A stretch of 48,293 nt of DNA from Geosiphon pyriformis. Its lineage: Eukaryota > Glomeromycota > Glomeromycetes > Archaeosporales > Geosiphonaceae. A program made the translations under genes and the position numbers. Positions 1 to 11,816 of this stretch are shown piece after piece; the stretch's first letter is position 1; every line of letters begins with the position of its first letter. The notes beneath the pieces are model-generated. The model had not been told where the DNA came from. It searched no databases and saw nothing but the letters and a program-made list of their open reading frames with translations. The stretch lies in NCBI GenBank assembly GCA_016748015.1, contig JAAOMT010000633.1, forward strand, positions 42,641-90,933, given 5' to 3'.

Positions 1-43
1 AACTGCTAATGCCGACTGTTTGTCAAGAATGAGACACACATAA
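1..43 (+). pseudogene. pol: RNase H C-terminal tail (alpha-1)
   Basis: Frame 2 reads NADCLSRMRHT and then TAA at 41-43. The NAD(C/S)LSR motif is the usual C-terminal end of Ty3/Gypsy RNase H. The rest of pol lies upstream of the window. A stop directly after this motif is seen in all six elements where the region is visible. Confidence 0.8.
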
Positions 44-72
44 AAATCACCAACCCACCTGCCACAACAACA

Positions 73-1452
73 ATGAACAACCACCTTTACAAAAACCTCA
101 GCCAATACTTGGAAACACTACAAATAGACGAAGAAATGCCAGTAAAAGAGCTAATTAAGCTCCAAAAATTAGCAAAACACTATTTCATCCAAAATCACAT
201 ACTTTATTACTGGAATTGACAAAATCCAGATAATCCATTAAGAGTTATAACCACAGATGAAAAAGAAACTATCTTATTTAACATGCACTCAGATATTCAT
301 TCAGGCCACTTTGGAAAAACAGCAACCATCCAACGTGCAACTAGCCATTACTATTGGCCAAAAATGAGTTCAGACATAATCCAATACATAAAAAATTGTG
401 ACCCATGCCAATGAAGAGGAGGAGCAAAAACAACGGAATTATTAAGACCAATAAAAGTTGGACAGCCATTTGACAGAATCGGAATTGATTTAGTTGGACT
501 CTTACCAATAACAACAAGAAACAACTGTTATATTGCAGTAGCCATGGACTATCTCACCAAATGGCCAGAAGCTAGAGCTATTAAAACAGCTGATGCTATT
601 TCTGTAGCTCAATTCGTACATGAAGACTTAATTTGCTGACATGGATGTCCACAAGAATTGCTATCAAATCAAGGCACACACTTCGTAAACAGCACCTTAA
701 AAGAACTTAGCCAAAAATTTGGAATCAAGCAACCACTGTCATCACCATATCACCCTCAAACAAATGGATTAGTTGAAAGATTTAATCGCACATTATGCAA
801 ATCACTGGCGAAAATTAGTAACGAACATGAAAAAGAATGGAATTTGTTCATACCAGCAGTACTACTAGCATATAGAACAGTAAAACAAGATACTACACAA
901 TTCACACTGTTTGAACTAGTTTATGGAAGAAAAGCCACATTACCCGTTGAACTTACTATTCCAACTTATCCGAATGACACTATCACGGAAGCAACATTCT
1001 AGGAAACACTACTTAGAAGAACATACGAATTAATGGGAACTTTAGAAAACAAAAGAAGAAAAGCAGCACAAAATATTGAACAATCACAAGAACAACAAAA
1101 AGTGAGACATGATAACCAGTTACCAGATAATATAATTAGCTACAAAATTGGAGATAAAGTATTGTTACATCGTACAAAAATGGAAAAACAGTGGAGTGGA
1201 AAATTTGATCACAAGTAGGATGAACCATTTTATATTCACGAAATACTTGGAAATGGAGCATACAAGCTAAGACTAGATGATAAAATATTAAGAAAAGCAG
1301 CACATGGTAACCGGCTGAAATTCTATTACAGTAAACCAGTAATAACAACAAAAACACCCAGAATTGGAACACAATTACCTTTAATTCTACCAGAACAAAT
1401 TCTACGAGATTTAGAACCAATAGTTTTAATTGAACATTATTCGAAAAGATAA
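73..1452 (+). pseudogene. pol: Integrase ORF (alpha-1), degraded
   Basis: Starts at ATG 73, 29 nt after the RNase H stop and in a different frame (frame 1). The N-terminal zinc-binding HHCC residues are all present: His 286 and 307, Cys 397 and 406. In the DDE core the first Asp (487-489) and the Glu (775-777, in VERFNRTL) are kept. The middle Asp is Asn (667-669, LSNQGTHFVN). A C-terminal GPF-like module reads EPF near 1220. Internal stops are TGA at 217, 412 and 637 and TAG at 1000 and 1216, each where related copies have Trp, Arg or Gln. The normal end is TAA 1450-1452. No chromodomain is visible. Confidence 0.9.
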
Positions 1453-1536
1453 TTAATCTTAGATCACAGCAAAAATGATTTAACAACCATAAAAACGCAT
1501 GCAAAAGATTCCAAAATAACAGTCAAAATTAAAACA

Positions 1537-2202
1537 ATAATACTTATTCCAGAAAACATCAATATAACTCAACAATTAGTTGAAAGCTTACAACAATTAA
1601 AATCCGATCTAGAAATTACAGTTAATAGCTCCAAAATAACATACATCAAAAGAACAATAGAAAATCCAAAAACAAGAAAAGAACATAATTTCGAACCATA
1701 TAATATTGCCAAATATAACACCAAATTTATTAGCAAAGTTATTGAAAAATTAGAGATAGCATTGGGCAATACATTAATAATGGAAGAAATAGAAATAAGT
1801 GAATTAATACCAGACACATTTAGCAACTTAAAAACTAAATTCCCAATTAATTACTGTTATTATCAACTAGGAAAGCACTTGAACATACAAACATTATACT
1901 CAAAAGACTCAACTAGAGTGTTTGACAAAACAACTATCCAACTATTAGAACCTTTCATTGGAAAAACCAACACTACATTCCATTCAAAAACAGTTTACAG
2001 AATTTTCAAAGCATTTGAAAACTGTCACAAATTATTGTTGGACCCAACCATGAACATAATAACAACCAACAGTATTGGATGACTTACCAACTCGCAATTT
2101 CAAAAATTACAACAACAAATTAATAACACAGTATTGGACCACTATAGTAACTTAGAATTTAATGAAGAAATTAACTTCAATTTCGATGGAGCTCAATCTT
2201 GA
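1537..2202 (+). pseudogene. ORF3, unrecognised post-integrase gene (alpha-1)
   Basis: Same frame as the integrase but after its stop. It ends at TGA 2200-2202 with ...NFDGAQS, immediately before the polypurine tract. One internal TGA (2080-2082) interrupts an otherwise open frame. The start aligns with ATG 43038 of gamma but reads ATA here (1537 or 1540), a G-to-A change. Conserved features are an N-terminal ITVN-like strand and a central NYCYYQLGKHLNIQ block shared with the beta copies. I recognise no family, signal peptide or membrane segment. An envelope is not suggested. Its place in all families implies an element-encoded protein of about 220 residues. Confidence 0.7.
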
Positions 2203-2215
2203 AAGGAGGGGATAA
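2203..2215 (+). other. Polypurine tract (alpha-1)
   Basis: Purine-rich AAAGGAGGGGATAA directly before the LTR start at 2216. This is where plus-strand DNA synthesis is primed in LTR elements. It begins right after the ORF3 stop. Confidence 0.8.
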
Positions 2216-3081
2216 TGTTACGGTTTAAGAATTTAGCAAAAAAAATCATAAAAATAATACAAACTATTCAATCATAATATAGCACAGTAATAATCTTAGA
2301 AAGGTAATGATTAACATAGTAGCAAACACCATCTCGTGATAGTGGCAAGCACCAGTTCACAATAGCAGCCAACACCAACTGGTGATAGTAGCAAGCACCA
2401 GGTTGAAATATCAAAAAGAAAGTATTTTCTCATAGAACTACAAACATGTATATATACAATAGTTTTAATATTGGGAAAGAATAAATCAAGTAATAAAAAT
2501 TATAATTTATCAAGCAATAGATCCAATTTTATCTAACAAACTCCACTTTAAATCATACTTTCAAATTAAATATCCCAAGAAACCTTTAAAATCAAAAAGA
2601 AATGAAAAAGAATATTTAAAACTGAACTATCACAACCCAAAGTATTAAGAAACTTACTTGTATTATTTATTGAATGAAACTATTATTCATCAACTGAATC
2701 CCTTGGAAGAATAATCCTTGATCAAGATTATTCACATTGTTACTAATTGATAAAAGCTTTATTGTGAGAATTAGAAAAGCGCTAAAGACCATTAACATTC
2801 TGTGTTTCTAGATTAGAAAAACACATCAGGCAATTGCAAGGATAGCTTCAGAGAAGACCCCAGACAGTGGGTAGATTTCAGTTTAGCCTCTGAGAAGGAG
2901 TACATAAATACACACAACAATCAAGAATTAAAGAATAACTTACATCGCAACAGTAAAAAGAAAGCCTTCAGTGTAACAGTGACACTATCACACAAATAGA
3001 ATTGAGGAACTCACGAAAGACTGATTGCAATTAAAGCGGGATATCAGCAATTAAATATAACAAGAAAACCATCCTGTAACA
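2216..3081 (+). repeat. 3' LTR of alpha-1
   Basis: 866 bp, starting TGTTAC and ending GTAACA, a 6-bp inverted terminus. It contains a TATA-like TGTATATATACAAT near 2447 and four 23-bp U3 repeats. Its first third matches the reverse complement of 19503-19886 (alpha-2 LTR). Relative to that copy it carries about 480 bp more in the centre. Confidence 0.9.
2327..2403 (+). repeat. U3 tandem repeat, 23-bp period (alpha LTR)
   Basis: CACCA recurs at 2327, 2350, 2373 and 2396, exactly 23 bp apart. The best unit contains the palindrome CACCAACTGGTG. Such arrays upstream of the TATA box are typical places for transcription factor sites. The reverse-oriented alpha-2 LTR carries the same array (about 19705-19795). 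Confidence 0.75.
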
Positions 3082-4119
3082 ACGATCCCCAAAGAGGAAA
3101 AACCAATCAGCAGTTGCATATTGAAGTTGGAATCGCTGCTCAATCCCAATTCAAACCCCAACAACAATGATGACAAGAATAATAGTTCCAGCTCCGTTCA
3201 AAATAGCAATGACAAGAACAACGATATCAACTCAGATTCAAACTTTGACTCAAACTATGAACAATATATCGCACTTCTTGACCTCACTAAGGAACAAGAA
3301 CTGAAATGGTTCAGCAATAATAATGAAAGTATTATGCCAGAATGCATGCACAATACTAATGCAGGATTTGATCTGAGATATCCAGAAACAGAAGCCATCA
3401 AATTGGAACCACATATGCACACCTGCATCAATTTGAAAATAGCACTAAAAATTCCAGCAACAATAATGGTTTAATTAGCATCTAGGAGTAGTTTAGCAAA
3501 AAGAGAGATTAATATAAAAGGAGAAATAATTGACATGGGATATGTGAGAAATATTATCACTATACTACAAAATGACTCAAACAAGGCCTATATAATAGAG
3601 CCAAACAAAAAGATAGCACAGGCAATATTCTTACTTTTGGTTAAGATAGCTTAGTTAGTACTGGTGGGAAACAGGGAAGAGTTAAAAATAACAACAAGAA
3701 AGATACAGGGATTTGGGTCAATGGGTAGAATAAATGTATCAGTTAATATGGCAGAGGAAGAAATTGTTGGCCAAAGAAAAATTATCTCAACCAGCCAAGC
3801 TATTTCCATTCCACCATATAGCCAGTATATGCTAACAATAGAAAGGAAGGAAAAAAAACAAGAACAGATTTTTGAAGCTGAAACAAGCCTTTGTGAATCA
3901 GAAAAGATTGGACTGATCAATTTCCACATACTAGCCAAAAGCTATAGCCACATAAAAATTCCCATCTACAACAACACTGGCAATGTCATCAACATACCAG
4001 AAAGAACCACCATCGGATATTTAACCACAAAAATAGAAGACCAACCACCAAATCCCATTCCAGACTTTCCACACCTTTGTGGATATGTCGACATTACATT
4101 ACAAACAATCTATGGATGA
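3082..4119 (+). pseudogene. dUTPase plus beta-rich linker (beta-1), 5' truncated by insertion
   Basis: Trimeric dUTPase (dUTP to dUMP and PPi) within the polyprotein. An Asn/Ser-rich spacer (3145-3260) precedes five motifs in order: NAGFDLRYP (about 3357-3384), SRSSLAKRE (about 3478), IIDMGYVRNI (about 3526), KKIAQAIFL (about 3607) and IQGFGSMGR (about 3703). The motif 3 Asp, which activates water in this family, is present. About 120 residues of beta-rich linker containing PPYSQYML follow. Stops are TAA 3472 and TAG 3652, both at Gln codons of relatives, and TGA 4117. The upstream zinc ribbon was cut off by the alpha-1 insertion. Confidence 0.88.
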
Positions 4120-5559
4120 GACAAATGTTATTTACTCCAACCAGAACATTTGGAACAAATGAACATGAAAAACTTAGATTCACTTCAATGTATACAGCTC
4201 AAGATGTTGCTCAACAATTTTAAAGACATCTTTGCTAGTGAAAATGAGTTTGGCTGAACTGACATCATCCAGCATCAAATCAAGACTGGAGATGCAATGC
4301 CAATTAAACAAAGAGCATACAAAGTGCCACCAGCCAGCCATGAGATCATCTGTCAAGAGATAAACTGAATGCTTAACAATGGGCTAATTCAACCATCAAT
4401 GAGCCCATGGTCATTACTAGTAGTACTTGTTTGTAAAAAGAATGGGAAAATCCGATTTTGTGTGGACTACAGGAAACTCAATAGTGTAATACGTGGAGAC
4501 AGCTATCCAACTCCACAAATACAAGAATTATTCAATGCTTTCGGTGGGAACAAATGGTTTTCAACATTAGATTTGGACAGTGGTTATTGGCAAGTAGCCA
4601 TGAATTCAGCTAACAAAGAGAAGACAGCATTCACCACTAGAGAAAGGAATTTCAAATTTGAAGTGATGCCATTTGGTTTAACCAACACACCAGCCACTTT
4701 CCAATGGCTAATAAAAATTGTCTATACTGGCTTATTGTGGAAATCAATAGTTGTATACTTGGACAACACCAATGTATTCTCAAAAACATTTGATAATCAT
4801 CTTTACCATCTTCAACAAGTGTTCGAAAGACTAAGAAGAGCAGGACTAAAGTTAAATACAACAAAGTGCTTCTTTGGCAAGACAGAGCTAAAATTTTTGG
4901 GACACATAATCAGTAAAGACGACATCAAAACGGATCCAGAGAAAATAGAGATAGTAAAGAACTTTCTAGTACCAACCAATATGACTGAATTGAAATCATT
5001 CTTGGGATTCACAAGCTATTATCAATGCTTTATAAAGAACTTTTCAGAGATAGCTCAACCACTCAATAATCTGCAAATCAAGAATACCAAATATGAATAG
5101 ACAGAAAGTCAACAAGAAGCTTTTGATATTCTCAAAAGAAAGCTCATTCAAGCTTTAGTACTGATCTACTCAGATTACAACAAACCATTCATCATTACTA
5201 CTGATGCATCAAGCCAAGCATTAGAAGCAGTATTATCTCAGAGAGGACCAGATGGCAGAGAACATCCAGTAGCATATGTCAGCAGAGGTTTAACACCAGC
5301 CAAAAAAAACTAAGAAACACCAGAACAAGAACACTTAGCAATATACTGGGCAGTCATGAAATGGAAAAAATACTTGAGCCAGAAATTTGAAGTATACACA
5401 GATCACAAGGGATTAACATCACTCCAAAAACAAGAATTTGGAGATGAAAGACAGTCAAGATAGAAAATGGCACTCGCACCATACAATTATACTATATATT
5501 ACAAAAAAAGAAAAGACAATAGAAATGCTGATAGTTTGTCGTAAATGAGACAAATCTAA
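4120..5559 (+). pseudogene. pol: Reverse transcriptase and RNase H (beta-1)
   Basis: Frame 1 throughout. Fingers and palm are recognisable: GLIQPSMSPWS, IRFCVDYRKLN, FSTLDLDSGYWQV and MPFGLTNTPATF. The catalytic box is YLDN (4756-4767) instead of YLDD, a GAC-to-AAC change. An open stretch of 243 codons covers 4369-5100. RNase H follows with TTDAS, a damaged Glu region and VYTDHKG, ending NADSLS-stop-MRQI-stop at 5557-5559. Stops include TGA near 4364 and TAG 5098. Confidence 0.92.
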
Positions 5560-5618
5560 GAACATTTTAACACAAAATATAACAAAACCAGAACAATACC
5601 AATGAAAAATAACAAAAG

Positions 5619-7001
5619 ATGAACATACAAAAATATCAACAATTTCAACATTATATAAACATTCAACAGTTCAAGGAGAATTTATCTCAAATGGAACAAA
5701 AGAGGATTAAACAACAATCAAAATATTTTATCACTCACCAAAATATACTTTATCGAAAAAATAAAAGGGATCCAGATCAGCCAACCAAAGTGATTACAGA
5801 GCCAGAAAAAGAGACAATATTATTTAACATGCACTCAAATCCAACAGCTGGACATTTTCACAAAGAAGCAACCATGAAAAGAACCAAAAAAAGATGCTAT
5901 TGGCCATTAATGTATCCAGACATCATCCAATATGTTAAAAATTGTGATGCTTGTTAGCAAAGAAGAGGAACAAGACCCAATGAACTATTAAGACCAATCA
6001 AAGTGGGACAACCATTTGACTGGATTGGAATTGATGTAGTCGGACCATTAACAATTACCAGCAGAGGAAACAGATATATAGTAATAGCCATGAACTATCT
6101 CACTAAATGGCCAGAGGCAAAAGCAATTCAAAGAGCGGATGCAGAATCCATTGCCAAATTCGTTCATCAAGATTTAATTTGTCAACATGGATGTCCAAAG
6201 GAATTATTATCAGACCAAGGAACTCATTTTGTGAACAGAACATTAACAAAATTGAGCCAAAGATTCGGAATTAAGAGACCACTATCATTATCATACCATC
6301 CACAAACCAATAAATTAGTCAAAAGATTCAACAGAACATTGTGTAAAGCAATAGCTAAACTCAGCCAAGAAAACCAGAACAATTGGGATTTGTTGATACC
6401 ATTAATACTATTTGCTTATCAGACAATGAAGCAAGATACTACACAAGCAATACCATTTGAATTAGTATATGGTAGAACAGCAATACTACCAGTGGAAATA
6501 GAAGTCAGCACATACCCAACCGAACCAATAACAGAAGAGAATTTCAAAAATACTTTGTTGAAAAAAACATATGACTTAATGGAAACATTAGAAAACAAAT
6601 GACAAAGAGCAGCTGATAACATACAAAAGTCACAAGAAAAACAAAAAGAAAGACATAATAACCAACTACCAGATAAACCAGTTGAATTTAGGATTGGAAA
6701 CAAAGTACTACTATATTATACCAAAGTGGAAAAACAATGGAGTGGAAAATTTGACCCCAAATGAGATGGATCATTTCACATAGAAGAAATTCTAGGAAAT
6801 AGAGCTTACAAATTAAGATTGAATGACAAAATCTTGACCAAAACAGCACATGAAGATCGACTGAAACCATATCACTATATAGCATCATCATCCACTAGTA
6901 ATATTCCACAATTAGGAGTACAAAAAATACTAGTTCAACCAGATAAGATTTCATAAGACCTGGAACCAATCATTATCATTGACAACAAAATGTCCAATTG
7001 A
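5619..7001 (+). pseudogene. pol: Integrase ORF (beta-1)
   Basis: Opens at ATG 5619 (MNIQKYQQF), 59 nt after the RNase H stop and in another frame (frame 3). HHCC is intact (MHSN...GHFH...CDAC). Catalytic residues: first Asp 6033-6035 present, second Asp 6213-6215 present. The Glu has become Lys at 6321-6323 (VKRFNRTL), a GAA-to-AAA transition. The long open part is 6003-6602 (199 codons). Stops are TAG just after CDAC, TGA 6600, TGA in the GPF region (GPF reads GSF) and TAA near the end. The C terminus reads EPIIIID, as in relatives. Confidence 0.9.
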
Positions 7002-7024
7002 TTGACAAAAGAATATATAAGAAC

Positions 7025-7684
7025 ATAGTCAATGCAACAGAAAAGAGCAGAAAAATGGAGATTATGGACAATATCCATTCACTAGCCCAACAAATTTTTT
7101 AATTAATCTAACACCAGGAGATGAAAATTACCATCAATCAACAAACTATTCGTTACAAAAATATGGGAAAAATACCACAAAACAAAGCATAGAAAAGACT
7201 TGAAAACGTGGTTGACAAGATCATAACTAAGATAAAATTGGCCATGAAAGAACAACAAATAGTCGGATTACACCAAGAACTTACCAGAGAAACTTGGACT
7301 TGGTAGATACAACAATTTCCAAAAAACTATTGTTATTTTTACTTGGGACAACACGTGAATATCCAGAACTTATATATGGATAAAACAAAGTGGTTATTCA
7401 ACACAACAATACTACAACAACTAGAACATTTTGTGGAAAAAAACAACTTATCCACACAAGCTCGAGCTATATACCAAATACACACAGCATTTCAAGATTG
7501 ACCAATAATCCTACTCAACAAAGCAATAGATACGGTTATCAATAATCAATTGGAAAAAATCACCAATGCTCAATTTGAAGAATTACGGACTCAAATAACA
7601 CAAGTAATTTTTGAAAATAAAATTCAGAAAATACTTTAAGAGAGAGAATTAAATGAATTGGATTTTAACGGAGCTCAATATTAA
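7025..7684 (+). pseudogene. ORF3 (beta-1)
   Basis: About 220 codons in one frame. The start aligned to beta-3 reads ATA (7025); an in-frame ATG follows at 7055. It ends with FNGAQY and TAA 7682-7684, touching the polypurine tract. The conserved centre reads KNYCYFYLGQHVNIQNLY and is followed by a helical-looking stretch. At least five nonsense changes are present (TAA, TAG, TGA), all one transition away from Gln, Trp or Arg. The function is unknown. Confidence 0.72.
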
Positions 7685-7697
7685 AAAGAGAAAATAA
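7684..7697 (+). other. Polypurine tract (beta-1)
   Basis: AAAAAGAGAAAATAA-type purine run between the ORF3 stop and the LTR start TGTTAC at 7698. Confidence 0.75.
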
Positions 7698-8571
7698 TGT
7701 TACTCATAGAATATAAGAAATATAGTATTATTAATCAGTAGATATTAGCCAATCAGAGGTAGACGTAGTAAATGTGGAATTCCAGAATTCCTCTCAGAGG
7801 AATTGCAGGATTCCAGGAATTTCAAGATTCTCTGACGAAGAATTGTAGGATTCCAGAATTCCAGAATTCCTCTCATCAGAAATTGTAGAATTCCTGTTGC
7901 AAAGAATTAAGGAATTGAGGAATCTTACTTATGTATATATAGCAGTAGAATTAGAAGCTAAAAAGACAGACCTCTTAGTTTAGATTTAATCTAAGCAACA
8001 TTCCAGTTCCCAATTATCAAATAAATAATTATTCTATATCTCAACCCATTCTCTATTATCAACACTTCATGTTGATAGTAATTGATACTTAACCACACTG
8101 GAACAATAGCTCTTGATCATGGCTATTGATGAGATACTAATGTACCAAATTGCCTTGGCTTATTTTATTTATTTTCTTTATTTTTATTTTCTTTATTTTA
8201 TTTTCTTTCTTTTTTTGATTTTGTTGTTGTATACTTATTGATTAAAAGATTAAGCACTGAGTTATTGACATCAAGGATAGCCTGGTAAAAGACCCAGAAA
8301 TAAGGGTAGGATTTTATATATTATCGGATAACTTACCAAAAGGGCACGACTGCCAGACTAAATCTGGTCACTATGCTGAGAAAGAAATTGGGAAAACTCT
8401 TGAAAAGATACATCTACTATCGACACTATTGAATCTCTGTTCATTATACAAAAGACTCCATCAAAACCTTCAGATACAACACTTGTAGAACCTCATCCAC
8501 AGAAGTAGCTTTTGAGCACCAAGTCACAGGTTTGTTATTTAATTCAACAGCAGAAATAATCACCTGTAACA
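7698..8571 (+). repeat. 3' LTR of beta-1
   Basis: 874 bp, TGTTAC...GTAACA. It has U3 repeats with a 40-bp period (7786-7895), a TATA-like TATGTATATATAGCAG near 7930, an AATAAA-like site near 8020 and a T-rich tract near 8160-8215. It is homologous to the LTRs at 15300-16153 (reverse), 25044-25839 and 34160-34816 plus 44710-44919. Confidence 0.93.
7786..7895 (+). repeat. U3 tandem repeat, 40-bp period, palindromic core (beta LTR)
   Basis: The 19-nt palindrome AATTCCTCTCAGAGGAATT lies at 7786-7804. Units beginning AATTG(C/T)AG recur at 7801, 7841 and 7881, 40 bp apart. The same array is found in the other beta LTRs. Confidence 0.7.
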
Positions 8572-8950
8572 TTGGTCTCAATGGTTTGTTGGGTCTTGTT
8601 CCTTTTCTTCTTTGACAAGCATCACAATTTTGCACATATTAGATGATGTCTGGATACATTAATGGCCAATAATATCTTTTTCTGGTTCTTTTTATGATTG
8701 CTTCTTTATGAAAATATTCTACAGCTGGATCTGAGTGCATGTTGAACAGTATTGTTTATTTTTCTGGTTCTGTAATTACTCTGGTTGGTTGATCTGAATC
8801 TTTTCTATTTTTTTGATAAAGTATATTTTGGTGAGTGATAAAATATTTGGATTGTTGTTTGATCCTCTTTTGTTCCAGTTGAGATAATTTTTCCTTGAAC
8901 TGTTAAGTATCTATATAATGTTGAAGTTGTTAATATTTTTGTGTGTTTAT
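8572..8950 (-). pseudogene. pol: Integrase N-terminal part (beta-2), cut by beta-1
   Basis: The start codon aligned with the other copies reads ATA (8950-8948) instead of ATG. The HHCC zinc region is recognisable: MHSDP, a weakened second His region (EYFH), and QNCDACQRRKGT at about 8630-8595. The sequence stops after LRP where the beta-1 LTR begins. The catalytic core and ORF3 should lie beyond beta-1, upstream of the window. Confidence 0.82.
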
Positions 8951-9011
8951 CTTTTGTTATATTTTCGTGAATATTGTTTTGGTTTTGTTATATTTTTGGG
9001 TTGAAATGTTC

Positions 9012-10451
9012 TTAGATTTGTCTCATTCGTGACAAACTGTCAGCATTTCTATTGTTTTTTCCCTTTTTATAATGTATAGTATAAGTATATAGTGTAAGTG
9101 TTATTTTCTATCTTGATTGTCTGCCATCTCCAAATTTTTGTTTCTGGAGTAATGTTAATTCTTTGTGATCTGTATATACCTCAAACTTCTGGCTCAAGTA
9201 TTTTTTCTATTTTATGACTGCCCAGTATATTGCTAAGTGTTTTTGTTCCGGTGTTTTATAGTTCTTTCCAGCTGGTGTTAAACCTCGGCTGGTGTATGTG
9301 ACTGGATGTTCTCTTTCATCTGGTCTTCTCTGAGATAGTACTGCTTCCAATGCTTAACCTGATGCATTAGTGGTGATAATGAATAGTTTACTATGATCTG
9401 AATAGATCAATACTGGAGCTTGAATAAGCTTTCTTCTTAAAATGTCAAATGCTTCTTACTGGGTTTCAGTCCATTCATACTTTACATTTTTGGTTTGAAG
9501 ATCATTGAGTGGTTGTGCTATCTTTGAAAAGTTCTTTATGAAACATCTATAATAGCTCACGAATTCCAAGAATAATTTCAGCTCAGTTACATTGGTTGGT
9601 ATTGGAAAGTTCTTTACTATCTCTATTTTCTCTGGATCTGTTTTTATGCCATCTTTGCTAACTATGTGTCCCAAAAATTTTAGTTCTGTTTTGCCAAAAA
9701 AACATTTTGTTGCATTCAATTTTAATCCTGCTTGTCATAGTCTTTTGAACACTTGTTGGAGATGACATAGATGATTATCGAATGTTTTTGAGAACACATT
9801 AGTGTCATCCAAGTATACAATTACTGATTTTCACAATAAGCTAGTATACACAATTTCCATTAATCATTAAAAGGTTGCTGGGGCATTGGTTAAGCCGAAT
9901 AACATTACTTCAAATTCGAAATTCCCTTCTCTTGTGGTGAATGTTGTTTTTTTTTTGTTGGCTGGATCCATGACTACTTGCCAGTAACCACTATTTAAGT
10001 CTAACGTTGAGAACCATTTGTTTTTACTGAAAGTGTCAAATAATTTTTGTATTCATGGAGTTGGATAACTGTCTCCACAAATTACACCATTGAGTTTTCT
10101 GTAATCCACACAAAAGCAGATCTTTCCATTTTTCTTATGGATGAGTACTACTGGTGATAACCATAGGCTCATTGATGGCTGAATTAACCCATTGTCAAGC
10201 ATTTGGTTAATCTCTTGACAGATGATTTCATGGCTGGCTGGTGGTACCTTATATGTTCACTGTTTGATTGGCATTGTATTTCCAGTCTTGATCTGATGCT
10301 GGATAATATCAGTTCTGCCAAATTTGTTTTTACTGGTGAAGATGTCATTGAAATTATTGAGTAATATCTTTAGTTGTATCTGTTGAAGTGGGTTTAGATT
10401 TCTTATGTTCATCTGTTCCAATTGTTTTGGCTGTAACAGATAACATTCGTT
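9012..10451 (-). pseudogene. pol: Reverse transcriptase and RNase H (beta-2)
   Basis: Same frame as the upstream dUTPase. The RT catalytic box YLDD is intact at 9815-9804. The palm is recognisable as FSTLDLNSGYWQV, and NATKCFFGKTELKFLGH follows. An open stretch of 87 codons covers 9719-9456. RNase H ends NADSLSRMRQI and TAA (9014-9012). Several TGA and TAG codons sit at Trp, Arg and Gln positions. Confidence 0.9.
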
Positions 10452-11816
10452 TCATCTGTAGATGGTTTGTAATATAATGTCCACATATCTACAAAGCTGT
10501 AGAAAATCTGAAATGCTGCTTGGTGCTTGATCTTCAATTTCTATGGTTAAATATCTGAGAGTGGTTCTTTCTGGTATCTTTACAACATTTCTGGTGTTGT
10601 TGTAGATGGGAATTTTGATATGATTATGGCTTTTGGCTGGTATGTATAGATTGATAAGTCCAATTTCTTCTGATTTACAAAGGGTTGCTTTTGCTTCAAA
10701 AATCTGTTTTTGCTCTTTCTCTCTCCTTTCTATTGCTAACATATATCGGCTATATGGTGGAATGGAAATTGTTTGACTGGTTGAGATAATTTCTCCTTGG
10801 CCAATAATTTTTTTCTCTACCATATTGACTGGTACATCTATTCTACCTGTGAATCCAAATCCCTGTATCCCTCTTGCTGTTATCCCTAATTCTTTTCTGT
10901 TTCCTACTGGCACTAATTAAGTTACTTTAACCAGAGGCAGAAATATTGCTTGTGCTATCTTTTTGTTTGGTTCTATAATATAGGTCTTTTCTGAATCATT
11001 TTGTAGCATGGCAATAATATTTCTTACATATTCCACGTCAATTATTCCTCCTCTTATATTTATCCCTCTTTTTGCTAGATTACTCCTAAATGCTAATTGA
11101 ATCATTGTTGTTGCTGGAATTTCCAGTGCTATTTTCAAATCAATGCAGGTGTGTGAATGTGGTTTCGATTTGATGGCATCTTTTCTTGGATACCTTAGAT
11201 CAAACCCAGCATTGGTATTATGTGTGCATTCTGACATAATACTTTCATTATTATCACTGAACCATTTAAGTTCCTGTTCCTTGGGGAGGTTAAAAAGCAC
11301 AATATATTGTTCATAGTTTGGATTGGGGTTTAAATCTGAGTTAGAATTGTTGTCATTGTTCTTGCCATATTGGACAGAACTGGAACTGGTGTTTTTGTCA
11401 TCATCGTTGTCGGAGTTTGAATCAGGATTGAACAGTGATTCCGATTTCAATATGCAGCTGCTGATTGGTTCTTCCTCTTTTGGGATTGTGTAGATCATGC
11501 ATGGTAGTGGATTGTAGATAAGGTTACACTCATTACAATACTCAAAGTCACTGGGAATTAAACAATAGCAACACAGTCTTGTATTTAATTGTTCTAGCCA
11601 TTGCTCTTGCTCTTTCCTAGTGGAAGCTAATTCTTGGTAGTGTTTGTAGAATTGTTCTGGATTTAGAAAATTTATGACTGGTTCTGGGTTCCAATTAAGT
11701 TCTATGGATTCTGGTGGATTGTTTTTAACTGTCCTGATTTCTTTTGGTAATGCGCCTTTGATTTTGGCGAGTGCCATTCGCCATATTTTGTCATCGTTGT
11801 GTAGACAACTGTCCAA
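10452..11816 (-). pseudogene. Zinc ribbon, dUTPase and linker (beta-2), nearly open
   Basis: Open for 299 codons (11816-10917), then one TAA at a Gln position, then 153 more codons in the same frame. Domain order: helical segment YKHYQELASTRKEQEQW; zinc ribbon with Cys pairs CYC and CNEC; Asn/Ser-rich spacer; dUTPase motifs NAGFDLRYP (about 11214-11195), RSNLAKRGI, GGIIDVEYVRNI (about 11050-11024), KKIAQAIFL and IQGFGFTGR; beta-rich linker. All five motifs are present, and this is the best-preserved dUTPase here by motif. The frame differs from the upstream protease region because of an indel. Confidence 0.92.

Larger units (their letters stand above)
1..3081 (+). mobile_element. alpha-1: Ty3/Gypsy-type LTR retrotransposon, 3' part
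   Basis: Innermost element of the left nest. The window opens at the end of its RNase H and runs through integrase, ORF3, polypurine tract and 3' LTR. Position 3082 resumes in the middle of another element's dUTPase reading frame, so alpha-1 is inserted in beta-1. It is the least decayed of the left-hand elements, with five internal stops in about 460 integrase codons. Its LTR matches the reverse-oriented LTR of alpha-2, which defines the alpha family. The 4-bp duplication expected from its insertion is ACGA (3082-3085); the other copy would lie upstream of the window. Confidence 0.93.
3082..8571 (+). mobile_element. beta-1: Ty3/Gypsy-type LTR retrotransposon, 3' part
   Basis: Begins abruptly at IPKEEKPIS, just N-terminal of the dUTPase, where alpha-1 inserted. 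It runs through dUTPase, RT, RNase H, integrase, ORF3, polypurine tract and 3' LTR. Its right end abuts a reverse-oriented integrase (beta-2) at 8572. The expected duplication is TTGG (8572-8575), with its partner upstream of the window. dUTPase through RNase H lie in one frame (frame 1). Confidence 0.92.

Noticed and set aside
7786-7895. Spaced palindromic repeats resembling a CRISPR array
   Set aside because: They lie in the U3 of a retrotransposon LTR, vary in sequence, have no unique spacers and are present in every beta LTR.
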